64,000 nt of DNA from Eubacteriaceae bacterium. GTDB lineage: Bacteria; Bacillota; Clostridia; Lachnospirales; Lachnospiraceae. Shown here piece by piece: positions 52,431-62,923 of the stretch. Numbering within the stretch: the stretch's first letter is position 1; each line of letters begins with the position of its first letter. Both the position numbers and the translations under genes were made by a program. The stretch spans positions 1 to 64,000 of the forward strand of contig CABIYF010000015.1 of NCBI GenBank assembly GCA_902362875.1. The letters are read 5' to 3'. The notes below the pieces were generated by a model that was given only the letters and a program-made list of their open reading frames with translations, searched no databases and had not been told where the DNA came from.

Positions 52431-53244
52431 GGCTGCTCACCTCCAGATATTTCTCTGCATCAGAAACATACTTTTTCAGAATCTTCTTGGCACTTCCGTC
52501 TTTGACCATTGCTTTTAATGTCTTTGACAATTCTTTCTCAATTCCTCTTTGATCATTTTTTGCAAATGCAACGCCAATCCCTGTCTCAAGAATGTCTTCA
52601 TCAAGGATCCTGTATTTTGCTTCATAATCGGACATATACTGTCTGATTGAAATTTCATGCGCTGCAATAGCGTCTACATATCCTTTGCCCAGAGAAGTGT
52701 AGATCAGTTCTCTGTTTTCCATGCTGTAGACTTGTTTTACTTTCGGTATTTTGGGGTCTGTTTGTTTTAGAAATAGTTCTTCTGGTTTGGTTGTAGACTG
52801 AACCGCAATGACTTTATTCTTAAGATCGGACAGCTTATAGATCTTGCTGCTGTTGTTCACTGCGACAACCTCATGGCTCAGCATATAAGGCCCTGCCCAG
52901 TGATAATCATTTTCTCTTCCAGTCACTGAAAAGCACGCCCATATGCAGTCTATTTTTCCTTGTTCTACAAGGTTTTTCTTATTCTCCCAGTCAATATTTA
53001 CAAAAACTGGTTTGTAACCCATTCGATGAAAAGCTTCCTTCGCAAGTTCTACATCAATCCCTGCTGGATTCCCATTCTCATCCGTATAGTTAAATGGCGG
53101 ATAATTGTCTCCACCGATAATAATCTGTTTATTCGTATCTTTTGTTGTTTTTCTAGTCTGATCTTTTGTCTTTCCACATGCGCAAAGAAAGCAGCCTAAC
53201 AGAAAAAAGATCATAACTCCAGTCATAAGCTTCTTTAAATGCAT
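52420..53244 (-). CDS. Amino-acid-type solute-binding lipoprotein coupled to the hybrid kinase
   Basis: A 274-residue family-3 solute-binding protein with signal peptide and lipobox (FLCAC, Cys about 23). It has GGDNYPPFNYTDENGNPAGID, IDCIWACFSVTGR and the usual hinge segments. No ABC permease or ATPase is adjacent; instead it overlaps the hybrid kinase gene and follows another hybrid kinase by 21 bases. This suggests a sensory role, presenting an amino acid or peptide ligand to the kinase. Confidence 0.85.
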   Translation of the reverse strand: MHLKKLMTGVMIFFLLGCFLCACGKTKDQTRKTTKDTNKQIIIGGDNYPPFNYTDENGNPAGIDVELAKEAFHRMGYKPVFVNIDWENKKNLVEQGKIDCIWACFSVTGRENDYHWAGPYMLSHEVVAVNNSSKIYKLSDLKNKVIAVQSTTKPEELFLKQTDPKIPKVKQVYSMENRELIYTSLGKGYVDAIAAHEISIRQYMSDYEAKYRILDEDILETGIGVAFAKNDQRGIEKELSKTLKAMVKDGSAKKILKKYVSDAEKYLEVSSLEK

Positions 53245-53265
53245 AGTTCACCTCGTATGATTTGT

Positions 53266-55275
53266 CTATAAGTATTGTTCTATAATCTCATATAAACTCT
53301 CAATTCGGATAGGTTTCGCCATGTGTGCATTCATTCCTGCTTCAATTGCAGCCTTTGCATCTTCCTCAAATGCATTCGCTGTCATCGCAATGATCGGAAT
53401 GTCTGCCTTTGTCTTATCCTCTAATTGCCTTATCTTTTGTGTTGCTTCGTATCCATCCATGACCGGCATCATCACATCCATCAAGATCAGATCGATCATG
53501 TCTCCTTTCTCTGATTCCATATAATCTACTGCCTGTTTTCCATCTTCGACACTATTGACATGAAATCCTGCTTCTGTAAGGATCGTCTCAGCAATCTCCC
53601 GGTTTAATTCTACATCTTCTACGAGCAGAATTTCTTTTCCTTTAAATGCCTCAACTTCTAAAATGGTTTTATCTTTTGTTTTCACAGGACGACTTGCGTT
53701 CTGTAATACATCGTATAATTCTGATACAAACAGTGGTTTTGCACAAAATGCTGTGACTCCAGCTTCTCTTGCTTCCTGCTCGATATCTGCCCAGTCATAT
53801 GCTGTCAGAATAATGATCGGTACTTCATCCCCGATCTCCATGCGGATTCTTCTGACCACCTCAATTCCATTCATATCCGGCATCAGCCAATCAATGATAT
53901 ACACCTGAAATGGATCATTTTCCTGGGATGCATATTTGGCTCTGAATATCGCTTCTTTACCAGACGTTGTCCATTCTGAACGAAGTCCGATCGTTCTCAG
54001 CATCTTCTCAACACTAGCACAACTATCCATACTGTCATCTGCTACTAATGCACGAAAACCATTTAATTCCTTGATAACTCCTCTCTTGCTGTTTTGCTGG
54101 GTTGTCTTAAATCTAAGAGAGATCGTAAACTCCGATCCCACTCCTAATTCACTTTTTACTTTGATAGTTCCACCCATCATATCTACAATATTCTTTGTAA
54201 TCGCCATTCCAAGTCCTGTACCTGGAATTCGGCTGACTGTAGAAGTTTCTTCTCTCGTAAATGGTTCAAAAATATGTTCTGCAAATTCCTCACTCATTCC
54301 AATTCCATTGTCTTTTACAACAAAATCGTAATCTGCAAAGCCTTCTGGTGCATGCCCTTTCTGAATAATGCGAAAGCCTACTGTTCCCCCTGCCTTTGTA
54401 TATTTCATCGCATTACTCATACAATTTAATAAAATCTGATTTAGTCTTAATTTGTCACAGATGACATCCTCATCGACCACATCAACTGTATCTATAAAGA
54501 AATCAAGACGTTTTGCCTTGATATCTGTCTGCAGAATATTCCTAAGATCGTGTATAACTATAGGAATACTACATGGGCTTTCTTCAATTTTAACTTTCCC
54601 ACTTTCAATCCGGCTCATATCCAGAACATCATTGATCAATGACAGCAAATGATTACTTGATGTCATGATCTTGCTTAAATAATCTTTCAATCGTTCTTTT
54701 TCATCGATATGTGTTGCTGCAAGTGATGTAAATCCTATGATCGCATTCATTGGTGTTCGGATATCATGTGACATATTGTTTAAAAATGTCGTCTTTGCCT
54801 GATTCGCACGTTCTGCCAGCTGATAGGCTTCTTTCAATGTTCTCTGATATTCCATATCCTTTTCTTTTTGTTTCGTAATATCTTTGAATAATACAAGTAC
54901 ATGATTTGGACTTCCATCGTCGCAAAGATCCACGATCACAACCGAAGCACGACACCATCTGCGTTGTTCTTCCCTGATTACTTTATAATCTATATAGTAG
55001 CTTCGATCGATTTCTGTAAGTTCATCCTCATTCAAAGTTTTTTTGATATAAGAAGGATCCAATTTTTCTCTTAATTGTCCTTGATATTCCTGCATGATCG
55101 AATCATTCAGAATCTCTTCTAAAAATTCTGTATAACTTCCTTCCTTTGAAATATGTCTCATCCAAGAAACAAGATGCAATACCTCATAACGGTCTTCTCC
55201 GACATTTACTAAAATTCCTGCAAAATAGCTTTGGCTAAAAGCCTTTAAAATGTCTGCATCGTATTCTTTTTTCAT
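53266..55275 (-). CDS. Hybrid histidine kinase with two receiver domains
   Basis: A 669-residue protein without clear membrane helices. An N-terminal PAS-like region (about 1-145) precedes the kinase core (MSHDIRTPMNAIIGFTSLA; ATPase ending GTGLGMAITKNIVDMMGG). Two receivers follow, with phospho-Asp in YIIDWLMPDMNG and LILMDVMMPVMDG. It probably senses a cytoplasmic cue and joins a phosphorelay with its neighbours. It starts 40 bases after the GGDEF-receiver gene. Confidence 0.92.
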   Translation of the reverse strand: MKKEYDADILKAFSQSYFAGILVNVGEDRYEVLHLVSWMRHISKEGSYTEFLEEILNDSIMQEYQGQLREKLDPSYIKKTLNEDELTEIDRSYYIDYKVIREEQRRWCRASVVIVDLCDDGSPNHVLVLFKDITKQKEKDMEYQRTLKEAYQLAERANQAKTTFLNNMSHDIRTPMNAIIGFTSLAATHIDEKERLKDYLSKIMTSSNHLLSLINDVLDMSRIESGKVKIEESPCSIPIVIHDLRNILQTDIKAKRLDFFIDTVDVVDEDVICDKLRLNQILLNCMSNAMKYTKAGGTVGFRIIQKGHAPEGFADYDFVVKDNGIGMSEEFAEHIFEPFTREETSTVSRIPGTGLGMAITKNIVDMMGGTIKVKSELGVGSEFTISLRFKTTQQNSKRGVIKELNGFRALVADDSMDSCASVEKMLRTIGLRSEWTTSGKEAIFRAKYASQENDPFQVYIIDWLMPDMNGIEVVRRIRMEIGDEVPIIILTAYDWADIEQEAREAGVTAFCAKPLFVSELYDVLQNASRPVKTKDKTILEVEAFKGKEILLVEDVELNREIAETILTEAGFHVNSVEDGKQAVDYMESEKGDMIDLILMDVMMPVMDGYEATQKIRQLEDKTKADIPIIAMTANAFEEDAKAAIEAGMNAHMAKPIRIESLYEIIEQYL

Positions 55276-55315
55276 ATTTTCTCACCATTTATCTATTCTG
55301 TGTTTAACGCTCCCT

Positions 55316-56629
55316 CTACACGGTTCCTGTAACCAGTGCCATTAGTCTTCTTTGTTTTGCATATAATTTTACTGTATTTGATACACGCTGATAGACGATA
55401 TTTGCATCAAATGGACGGTTAATATAATCGGTAACACCCATCTCATAGGCACGTCTGATATAATTCTCTGAATCCTCACTCGAGATCATAATGACTGGAA
55501 TATCTGATATCCAATATTCCTCTGTCATATGTTTTAAAACTTCAAAACCGTCCATCTCTGGCATAATAATATCTAACAGTACCAGAGAAATTCCAAGTCC
55601 ATACTCACCCAGTTTATGAAGAGCTTCTCTTCCACTTTCCGCTTCTACGATCTCATAGTCTTCCTGCAGGATCTCTGACAGAATTTCCCGGTTAAATTCT
55701 GAATCATCTACGATCATAATTCTTGGTTTATTCTTAGTTTCTTCATCATCCGGCATCTTTTTATCACATTCGGTCACTACTATCGCTTTATAATCTTTTG
55801 CCTTATACATCAAATGGTCTGCCCTTGCGATTGCTTCATCGATGGTTTCATTCTCAGACAAAACACCACCGATACTTGCTGTCAGTCTTAGTCTTGAACA
55901 TTCTGGAATTTTCGCATTCTGAATTGCTTCCTGAATCTGCAGTAATTTCCCACGCAAAGTGCCTCTGACCATATTCGGAAGGATCAGTAAAAACTCATCT
56001 CCTCCATAACGAACCAGTTTATCCGTCTTTCGTATGCAGTGGTTGATTGCATCGGCTACGGTTTTTAATACACGATCTCCCATATCATGTCCATAAATAT
56101 CATTATATAATTTAAAATCATCCAGATCGATCATTGCAACCCCAGCAGAATTCTGCATATCTCTAATCTCATCCTCAAAATATCTTCGATTATAGATTCC
56201 TGTCAAAGGATCTCTGTATAATTTATCCTGATAACCTTTTAATTTGCCGACAAGTTTATCTCTTCCATCCATATCAATTAATGTATCATCCGCAAGATAT
56301 CTGACAAGTTCCATAACACATGGTTCATCATCAATTTCCATATATCTTGAGATCACAAGATATATGTCTGTATCAAGAAACTCTAGTTTTGTCTTCTGCC
56401 GTTTCTCTGTATACGCTTTTACTGATATGCAATTCTCACATGGCTTATTCTTCTTCCAAAATTCATAACATTTACACATTCCAAGCTGTACTCTCACACA
56501 GGGATTCTCTTGTATCTTAGATAAAAATTCTCCATCCAAAATTCTAACAACATCAAAAATTTTCTCTAGTACTTTTGTCTCTTCTTCTACCTCTTGTCTG
56601 GTCATCTTAACATTTGTATTCACGTACAA
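55316..56629 (-). CDS. Diguanylate cyclase with Cys-rich N-terminus and C-terminal receiver
   Basis: A 437-residue protein. The N-terminal sensor has a CKCYEFWKKNKPCENC cluster (four Cys, possible metal or redox site). A GGDEF domain follows, with RDPLTGIYNRRYF and an intact RYGGDEFLLIL active site, then a receiver (MIVDDSEFNREIL; phospho-Asp in LVLLDIIMPEMDG). It should make c-di-GMP under control of phosphorylation by the adjacent hybrid kinases. A C-terminal rather than N-terminal receiver is less common. First gene of the signalling cluster. Confidence 0.9.
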   Translation of the reverse strand: MYVNTNVKMTRQEVEEETKVLEKIFDVVRILDGEFLSKIQENPCVRVQLGMCKCYEFWKKNKPCENCISVKAYTEKRQKTKLEFLDTDIYLVISRYMEIDDEPCVMELVRYLADDTLIDMDGRDKLVGKLKGYQDKLYRDPLTGIYNRRYFEDEIRDMQNSAGVAMIDLDDFKLYNDIYGHDMGDRVLKTVADAINHCIRKTDKLVRYGGDEFLLILPNMVRGTLRGKLLQIQEAIQNAKIPECSRLRLTASIGGVLSENETIDEAIARADHLMYKAKDYKAIVVTECDKKMPDDEETKNKPRIMIVDDSEFNREILSEILQEDYEIVEAESGREALHKLGEYGLGISLVLLDIIMPEMDGFEVLKHMTEEYWISDIPVIMISSEDSENYIRRAYEMGVTDYINRPFDANIVYQRVSNTVKLYAKQRRLMALVTGTV

Positions 56630-56810
56630 CTTTCACCCCTAATTCATAATAACTTTTATTTTTTTATACATTTTACTTGCGTCACCCTATCTATACTCCC
56701 TTTATGTTAACAATACACTTTATTAACATATATTTTCATGATATCACATACTTTTGTCGTTTTCCATCGAGAATGCTGATTTTTACAATCTTTTTCTTTG
56801 GTAGTACCAA

Positions 56811-56851
56811 AAAAGGAGCAGATCCTACAATATCGCAGTATCTGCTCCTTC
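56811..56851 (-). terminator. Intrinsic terminator of the amino acid ABC operon
   Basis: On the minus strand AAGGAGCAGAT pairs with ATCTGCTCCTT and is followed by TTTTTGG. It begins ten bases after the ATPase stop codon (56861). Confidence 0.85.
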
Positions 56852-56860
56852 ATCATCTTC

Positions 56861-57583
56861 TTATAACACTTTACTTAAAAATGTCTTTGTTCGTTCTTCC
56901 TGTGGATGGTCAAAAATCTGTTCTGGTGTTCCCTCTTCAAGGATTCCACCGCCATCCATAAAGAATACACGGTTGGCCACTTCTCTCGCAAATCCCATCT
57001 CGTGAGTTACAACAACCATGGTCATACCTTCTTTGGCAAGCTGTTTCATAACTTCTAATACTTCTCCAACCATCTCTGGATCAAGTGCGGAAGTTGGTTC
57101 GTCAAACAACATGACTTCTGGTGACAATGCCAGAGATCTTGCAATCGCTACACGCTGTTTCTGTCCACCAGATAACTGTGCTGGATAATTGTCAGCTTTG
57201 TCACCAACACCGACACGATTTAACAATTCCATGGCTTTTTCTTTTGCCTGTTCTTCTGTCATCATCTTATGACGGATCGGAGCTAATGTAACATTCTCAA
57301 GGATTGTCAGATGTGGGAATAAGTTAAAATGCTGAAATACCATTCCAACTCGTTTTCTCATTGCATCAACATCGAAATTCTTCTCTGTTAAATGCATATC
57401 ATCAATGACAATATCTCCCTTTGTAGGAGTCTCTAATAAGTTTAAGCATCTTAAAAATGTACTCTTTCCAGATCCAGATGGTCCGATCACACAAACGCAT
57501 TCTCCTTTGTCAATATGACAGTCAATGCCTTTTAACACTTCCAGAGATCCGAAATATTTATGCAAATTTTTAACGTCTATCAC
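56861..57583 (-). CDS. glnQ: Polar amino acid ABC transporter ATP-binding protein
   Basis: A 240-residue GlnQ-type ATPase: Walker [20 protein letters not shown]-loop [12 protein letters not shown], signature [16 protein letters not shown] and Walker [15 protein letters not shown]. It powers uptake of polar amino acids with the permease whose gene overlaps its start by 14 bases and the binding protein upstream. It is the last gene of the operon before a strong terminator. Confidence 0.95.
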   Translation of the reverse strand: MIDVKNLHKYFGSLEVLKGIDCHIDKGECVCVIGPSGSGKSTFLRCLNLLETPTKGDIVIDDMHLTEKNFDVDAMRKRVGMVFQHFNLFPHLTILENVTLAPIRHKMMTEEQAKEKAMELLNRVGVGDKADNYPAQLSGGQKQRVAIARSLALSPEVMLFDEPTSALDPEMVGEVLEVMKQLAKEGMTMVVVTHEMGFAREVANRVFFMDGGGILEEGTPEQIFDHPQEERTKTFLSKVL

Positions 57584-58247
57584 TTTGTCTCAGTCTCCTT
57601 TCTAATGCGTTTAATCCTAATGTCAGGAACTTAACGATCACATAGTAGATCAGTGCTGTTCCAAGCAATGGTGCCAGTGCTTCGAAGATTCTTGAAATTA
57701 CGAAATCTGATACCTTTGTCAGATCGACGATCGCTACATATCCTAAAATAGAAGTTTCTTTTACCAGTACGATAAATTCATTTCCAAGGGCAGGAAGAAT
57801 GTTCTTAATCGCCTGAGGCAGGATAATATCTTTCATTGTCTGTACATAGGATAATCCAAGAGAACGTCCACCTTCCATCTGTCCCTGATCAACAGCCTGA
57901 ATTCCTGCACGGATGATCTCCGCAACATAAGCTGCACTGTTTAGACCAAAGGTTAAGGAACCTACAAGCAGTCCACTTTGACCTTTTAAAATAACGAAAT
58001 ACATGATCATCAACTGTGTCAACGTTGGTGTTCCACGAATGATATCAATGTACACGTATGCGATTTTTGATAAAAGTGTACTCTTTCCTTTCTGCTCTGC
58101 TGTCAAACGCATTAATGCTAACAATGTACCAAGTACCACACCTATGATGATCGCAATGACTGACACAAGAATTGTCATCTTTAGTCCATCGAGGTATAGC
58201 AGGTAACGTTGTTCTTCAATAAATGCGGTATAAAATGAATCTAACAT
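57570..58247 (-). CDS. Polar amino acid ABC transporter permease
   Basis: A 225-residue HisM/GlnP-type permease with about five membrane helices and the EAA-like loop near [21 protein letters not shown] that contacts the ATPase. A single permease gene implies a homodimer in the membrane. It lies 25 bases after the binding protein and overlaps glnQ. Confidence 0.94.
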   Translation of the reverse strand: MLDSFYTAFIEEQRYLLYLDGLKMTILVSVIAIIIGVVLGTLLALMRLTAEQKGKSTLLSKIAYVYIDIIRGTPTLTQLMIMYFVILKGQSGLLVGSLTFGLNSAAYVAEIIRAGIQAVDQGQMEGGRSLGLSYVQTMKDIILPQAIKNILPALGNEFIVLVKETSILGYVAIVDLTKVSDFVISRIFEALAPLLGTALIYYVIVKFLTLGLNALERRLRQSDRR

Positions 58248-58272
58248 TTTTGAAACCTTACCTTCCTATTTT

Positions 58273-59067
58273 CTAGTTTTTGGAATCAATATATTTAGCT
58301 TTCAGCTTATCATATGTTCCATCTTCTTTAATTGCTTTAATCTGTTTATTGACCTCTTCTTTGTAAGCTGTATTACCTTTTGTAAGTGCGATACAATAGT
58401 ATTCAGATCCTGCAGAATCGATCACTATTTTTAACTTCTTCGCATTCTTTTTCACAAATTCATTTGCTGTTAATTCATCGATGACTACTGCATCAACTGA
58501 TCCATTTTTCAGATCCATGACAGCATCAACGCCCTTCTTAAAACGTTTTACCTTTGCACCTTTGACAAGGACTTTCGCTTTCTTACCATCTCCAAATTTA
58601 TCTCCAGATGAAATTAAATCTCCTGTTGTTCCTTCCTGAACACCAATCTTCTTTCCATCAAGCTGAGCTAATTTTGTGATCTTGCTATCCTTCTTTAAGA
58701 TGATCGCCTGATTTGTTGTATAGTAGCTGTCAGAGAAATCTACAGCTTTTTCACGTTTCTCTGTCTTTGTCATTCCAGCAATGATCGCATTGATAGAATC
58801 AGATTCCATAGCACCGATCAGAGATTTGAATTCCATGTTTTTAATCTCAACTTTTTTACCCATACGTTTTCCGATTTCTTTGATCATAGCGATATCAAAA
58901 CCTTCTGGCTGTTTTTTATCGTTCATGTATTCAAATGGTGGGAACTCTGCGTTTGTTCCTACGATCAGTTTATCTGGAACTTTACTTTCTGCTTTTTTAC
59001 TGCATCCTGTGAACAGCATAGAAGCTGCCAGTACACCGGCTAATGCGACTGTTAAAAACTTTTTCAT
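58273..59067 (-). CDS. Polar amino acid ABC transporter substrate-binding lipoprotein
   Basis: A 264-residue family-3 solute-binding protein: signal peptide with lipobox (LFTGC, Cys about 22), then VGTNAEFPPFEYMNDKKQ, GFDIAMIKEIGKRMG and IAGMTKTEKREKAVDFSDSY, typical of binders for glutamine, histidine or cystine. The ligand cannot be fixed from sequence. It is first in the operon, consistent with higher expression of the binding protein. Start has AAGGAGAAA upstream. Confidence 0.93.
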   Translation of the reverse strand: MKKFLTVALAGVLAASMLFTGCSKKAESKVPDKLIVGTNAEFPPFEYMNDKKQPEGFDIAMIKEIGKRMGKKVEIKNMEFKSLIGAMESDSINAIIAGMTKTEKREKAVDFSDSYYTTNQAIILKKDSKITKLAQLDGKKIGVQEGTTGDLISSGDKFGDGKKAKVLVKGAKVKRFKKGVDAVMDLKNGSVDAVVIDELTANEFVKKNAKKLKIVIDSAGSEYYCIALTKGNTAYKEEVNKQIKAIKEDGTYDKLKAKYIDSKN

Positions 59068-59144
59068 AATCTTTTCTCCTTTTAAAAATGAATTTGCCCT
59101 TTACGGGATTTTATAAGTTTGTAATTATATACATAACTTTTATT

Positions 59145-60185
59145 TTACAATATCTTACGAAATATTTCAAATGCTGACGGCAATGCATACGTATTTTCTA
59201 GTTCTTTTTTTAGTACCCAAACGTAATCTTTGCTTTCTATCGGCGTTTTTAAGGAAATTTTTACTCCTTCCATGTGCCATTCCACATGACTGAAGATATG
59301 TTTTCCTTTCCCTGCTGCTTCTACCTTGGCATCTTCCATATGATGCGCAGTCATCCATTCCTTGATATCTTCGGCATCCATTTTCTTATCTTCATTCGGG
59401 AACTCCCATAATCCGGCAAGCAATCCTTTGTCTCCTCGTTTATGGATTGCGATCTGATCGTTGCATTCTAATAAAAATACAGTCTTATGCTCGATCTTTC
59501 TTGCCTTCTTCGGAGTTTTGACCGGTAATTTGTCTATAAGATCTTCTTTGTAAGCTCTACAAACCGTATCCCATGGACACTGATCACATAATGGTTTCCC
59601 ATTTGGCACACAAACTGTCGCACCCAGTTCGATCAATGCCTGATTAAAATCTCCCGGTCGGTCTTCCGGCATAAATTCCATGATCCTTCTTCCCATATCT
59701 TTCTTTGTTTTATCTTTGAGAATATCAGAGTCATCTCCCCATAATCTAGCCAGCACACGAAGAACATTTCCATCAACTGCAGGAACCTGTAGTTCGAATG
59801 CGATCGATCCGATCGCCCCTGCTGTATACATTCCAATGCCCTTCAGCGATAATAATTTATCATAATCTGCAGGCAGTTGTCCACCATATTCTTGAACGAT
59901 CGTCTGGGCTGCTGCTTTTAGATTCCTTGCACGATTGTAATAGCCAAGGCCTTCCCATAGTTTCATCAGTCGATCATCTTCTACTTCGGCTAGATCATAA
60001 ACCGTTGGCAATGCCTCCATAAAACGGTCAAAATACGGTTTCACTGCTTCTACTCTTGTCTGTTGCAGCATAATCTCTGAAATCCAGATTCTATAAGGAT
60101 CTTTATTTTCTCTCCATGGTAACAGACGTTTATTATAATCATACCAGTGAAGCAGAGATCCACTTAAGTCATATCGATTTTCCAT
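59145..60185 (-). CDS. mutY: A/G-specific adenine DNA glycosylase
   Basis: A 346-residue base-excision enzyme that removes adenine opposite 8-oxoguanine. Visible are LPWRENKDPYRIWISEIMLQ with the catalytic Glu region, the helix-hairpin-helix LKGIGMYTAGAI with the Asp in PAVDGNVLRVL, four cysteines (CVPNGKPLCDQCPWDTVC) for the iron-sulphur cluster, and a C-terminal NUDIX-like recognition domain. Full length. It lies alone between the ABC operon and comF. Confidence 0.95.
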   Translation of the reverse strand: MENRYDLSGSLLHWYDYNKRLLPWRENKDPYRIWISEIMLQQTRVEAVKPYFDRFMEALPTVYDLAEVEDDRLMKLWEGLGYYNRARNLKAAAQTIVQEYGGQLPADYDKLLSLKGIGMYTAGAIGSIAFELQVPAVDGNVLRVLARLWGDDSDILKDKTKKDMGRRIMEFMPEDRPGDFNQALIELGATVCVPNGKPLCDQCPWDTVCRAYKEDLIDKLPVKTPKKARKIEHKTVFLLECNDQIAIHKRGDKGLLAGLWEFPNEDKKMDAEDIKEWMTAHHMEDAKVEAAGKGKHIFSHVEWHMEGVKISLKTPIESKDYVWVLKKELENTYALPSAFEIFRKIL

Positions 60186-60303
60186 CTATTTGCCTCTTTC
60201 TAACTCTATCTTCTTCCCTCTGATCCATATCTTTTTCAAATCTTCATGGATCAGCCAGACCTCATTATAACAGACCTTTCTACAAAATACCATGACGGAA
60301 ATA

Positions 60304-61014
60304 TCAGGAAAATCCTTTTCCGATCGCTATACAAAATACATAAACCTCTCTGATTCCTAGTTGTTTCAAAGCTACTGTTACCGCTTCTGCGGTTGATCCT
60401 GTTGTATAAATATCATCTACTAATAACACTCTTTTTGGCATTCCTGCTCTCTGATATTCTTTTAAATTTCCACGAAATGCTTTCTTTAAATTGCTTTTTC
60501 TCTCTCCTGGGTTTAATTGTTTCTGCGGTTTCGTATCATGAATTCTTTCTACAATCTTTGTATACATAGGTTTGTTTAACATTTCTGCAATTCCATTTGC
60601 AAAAATTTCTGCCTGATTAAAGCCCCTTTTTCTTCTCTTTTTTCTATGGATCGGCACAGGAATGATGACATCTATTTTTAACTGTAACAAATCTCCGTAT
60701 TTTCTTTTTTGAATCTCTTCCAGATAATATTTTGCAAATTTCCTTTCATTCTTATATTTGATCGCAGCCAAAGAATTCGTGACTGGTTTCTGGTAAATAC
60801 ATAACCCCATACCACGCTCAAAATTCTTCGGATGTTGTCTACAGTCACTACAATATTCTTTTTCATAGTTCTTCATTGGCTTTCCGCAAGAATAACATGT
60901 CGGTTCTTTGATAAAAATCTGCTTTTTGCTGCAAGTTTTACAGATACGTTCTCCTTTGTCCAATAATTCTTTTGCACATAATGGACAAATTGGAGGAAAT
61001 AGAAATGATAACAT
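60304..61014 (-). CDS. comF: ComF family phosphoribosyltransferase-like protein
   Basis: A 236-residue protein with an N-terminal zinc-binding region (CPLC, CKTC, CYSC, CSDC pairs) and a phosphoribosyltransferase fold ending in the PRPP motif VLLVDDIYTTGSTA. ComF proteins take part in DNA uptake and processing, with unclear chemistry. ATG 61014 has AAGGAGG six bases upstream and is preferred over ATG 61044. Confidence 0.9.
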   Translation of the reverse strand: MLSFLFPPICPLCAKELLDKGERICKTCSKKQIFIKEPTCYSCGKPMKNYEKEYCSDCRQHPKNFERGMGLCIYQKPVTNSLAAIKYKNERKFAKYYLEEIQKRKYGDLLQLKIDVIIPVPIHRKKRRKRGFNQAEIFANGIAEMLNKPMYTKIVERIHDTKPQKQLNPGERKSNLKKAFRGNLKEYQRAGMPKRVLLVDDIYTTGSTAEAVTVALKQLGIREVYVFCIAIGKGFS

Positions 61015-61123
61015 CAGATGCCTCCTTATTAATTTACATGACATAATTTTATTTTAGAATTGTATATCTTTGTTTGAATTGTATATTTTATCCATTCGTA
61101 TTTGTAAGAAAAAGCACCAGTTA

Positions 61124-62464
61124 TTAATGTGGTGCTCTTTCTTTATTTCCAAATTTGGTGTATTGTCCGAGCCATACAAGCTCTACACTACCCGTCGAAC
61201 CATTTCTCTGTTTATCAACGATGATCTCTGCGATTCCTTTCTTCTCAGAATCCTCATTATAATATTCATCACGGTAAATGAACATTACAACGTCGGCATC
61301 CTGCTCGATCGATCCTGATTCACGCAGGTCGGATAACATTGGTTTGGCTGGTTTTCTTTCTTCTACTCTTCGGCTTAACTGAGATAATGCGATAACTGGT
61401 GCATTCATCTCTCTTGCTAATGCTTTTAGCGATCTTGAGATTTCTGAAATCTCCTGCTGTCTTGATTCAGAACGTTTTCCTCCTGACATCAGCTGCAAAT
61501 AGTCAATAATGATCAGATCAAGTCCATGTGTCTGTTTGTATCTTCGACACTTTGATCTTAATTCTGCGATCGTGATACCTGGTGTATCATCAATGATCAG
61601 TGGGGAACGACCGATCGTTCCTGCACTTTCCATGATTTTCTCCCAGTCAGTTTCCTGAAGATCACCAGTACGGATAGACTGTGAGTCTACCATCGCTTCC
61701 ATCGCCATCATACGGGTTACAAGCTGTTCTTTTGACATCTCCAGACTGAAGATTGCTGTCGGTACATGATCTCTGACTGCAGCTCTCTGTGCGATATTCA
61801 GTACGAATGCTGTCTTACCCATGGCAGGACGTGCCGCCACGATAATAAGCTCGGATGGATGTAATCCAGATAATTTGTAATCCAGATCTGTAAATCCTGT
61901 TGCGATACCAGTCACTCGTCCCGCAGAACTTGCCGCTTCTTCGATCGCATCCAGTGTATTTAACACAACTTTATCGATTGGAACAAAATCTTCCCTTCCA
62001 CTTGCCTGCTGAAGAAGTCCAAAAACATTCTTCTCTGTGTGGTCAAGAATCTCTGTTACGTCATCTTTCCCAAGATAACATTCCGTTGTAATATCCTCTG
62101 TAACTTTGATCAGTTTACGAAGTGTCGCCTTTTCACTGACAATCTTTGCATATTGTTTGGCATTGGCTGACGTTGGAACGGCTTCCAGAAGATCTCTGAT
62201 AAATTCCAGAGATTTCATAGATTCCGGTACGTCTTTTTTCTTTAATTTATTCTGAAGCGTTACCAGATCCACCGGCTTTCCTTCCCGGTATAATTCTGTC
62301 ATCGCTTCAAATAAAATGCCGTTCTGCTTCTGATAGAAATCATCGGCATTCACAATATCGATAACATCAGCGATCGCATCCCTGTCCATGATCATAGCTC
62401 CGATCACAGATTGTTCTGCCTCCGGGCTGTTTGGCTGCACTTTCTTGATAAATGCTTCATCCAT
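61124..62464 (-). CDS. dnaB: Replicative DNA helicase
   Basis: A 446-residue hexameric helicase: N-terminal domain (PNSPEAEQSVIGAMIMD), linker, then the RecA-like motor with Walker A ARPAMGKTAFVLN, Walker B LDLIIIDYLQLMSG and ALSQLSRRVEERKPAKPML. It unwinds DNA at the replication fork. It follows rplI by 12 bases, the common gdpP-rplI-dnaB order in Firmicutes. No intein is present. Confidence 0.97.
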   Translation of the reverse strand: MDEAFIKKVQPNSPEAEQSVIGAMIMDRDAIADVIDIVNADDFYQKQNGILFEAMTELYREGKPVDLVTLQNKLKKKDVPESMKSLEFIRDLLEAVPTSANAKQYAKIVSEKATLRKLIKVTEDITTECYLGKDDVTEILDHTEKNVFGLLQQASGREDFVPIDKVVLNTLDAIEEAASSAGRVTGIATGFTDLDYKLSGLHPSELIIVAARPAMGKTAFVLNIAQRAAVRDHVPTAIFSLEMSKEQLVTRMMAMEAMVDSQSIRTGDLQETDWEKIMESAGTIGRSPLIIDDTPGITIAELRSKCRRYKQTHGLDLIIIDYLQLMSGGKRSESRQQEISEISRSLKALAREMNAPVIALSQLSRRVEERKPAKPMLSDLRESGSIEQDADVVMFIYRDEYYNEDSEKKGIAEIIVDKQRNGSTGSVELVWLGQYTKFGNKERAPH

Positions 62465-62476
62465 AAATCTGCCCTC

Positions 62477-62920
62477 TTATTTTTCTTCTACTTTCACTCT
62501 TAATGTTGCTGTTACCTGTGGATGAACTTTGATCGCAACATCATGGAATCCAAGATTCTTGATTGGTTCGCAGTGCATTTTCTTCTTGTCTAAATCATAT
62601 CCTAACTGTTTCTTTGCTTCTGCAGCGATTTCTTTTGTAGAGATAGATCCGAATGTTCTTCCACCTTCTCCGACTTTCATCTTTAATACTAACTGTTTTT
62701 CTTCGATCTCTTTTGCTAAAACTTTCGCATCTGCTAACGCTTCTGCAGCCAGTTTATCGTCATTTGCTTTTCTTAATTTGAGATCATTTAATGCTTTCTT
62801 TGTAGCTTCGATTCCTAAATTCTTGCGGAATAATACATTTCTTGCATATCCGCTATTTACTTCTACTACTTCGTCTTTTTTTCCTACTGATTTTACATCT
62901 TCTAATAAAATAACTTTCAT
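62477..62920 (-). CDS. rplI: 50S ribosomal protein L9
   Basis: A 147-residue ribosomal protein: [20 protein letters not shown], then [19 protein letters not shown] (23S rRNA-binding domain), a long charged connecting helix and the C-terminal domain ([13 protein letters not shown]). It starts four bases after gdpP ends, so the two are translationally linked. Confidence 0.97.
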   Translation of the reverse strand: MKVILLEDVKSVGKKDEVVEVNSGYARNVLFRKNLGIEATKKALNDLKLRKANDDKLAAEALADAKVLAKEIEEKQLVLKMKVGEGGRTFGSISTKEIAAEAKKQLGYDLDKKKMHCEPIKNLGFHDVAIKVHPQVTATLRVKVEEK

Positions 62921-62923
62921 CGC

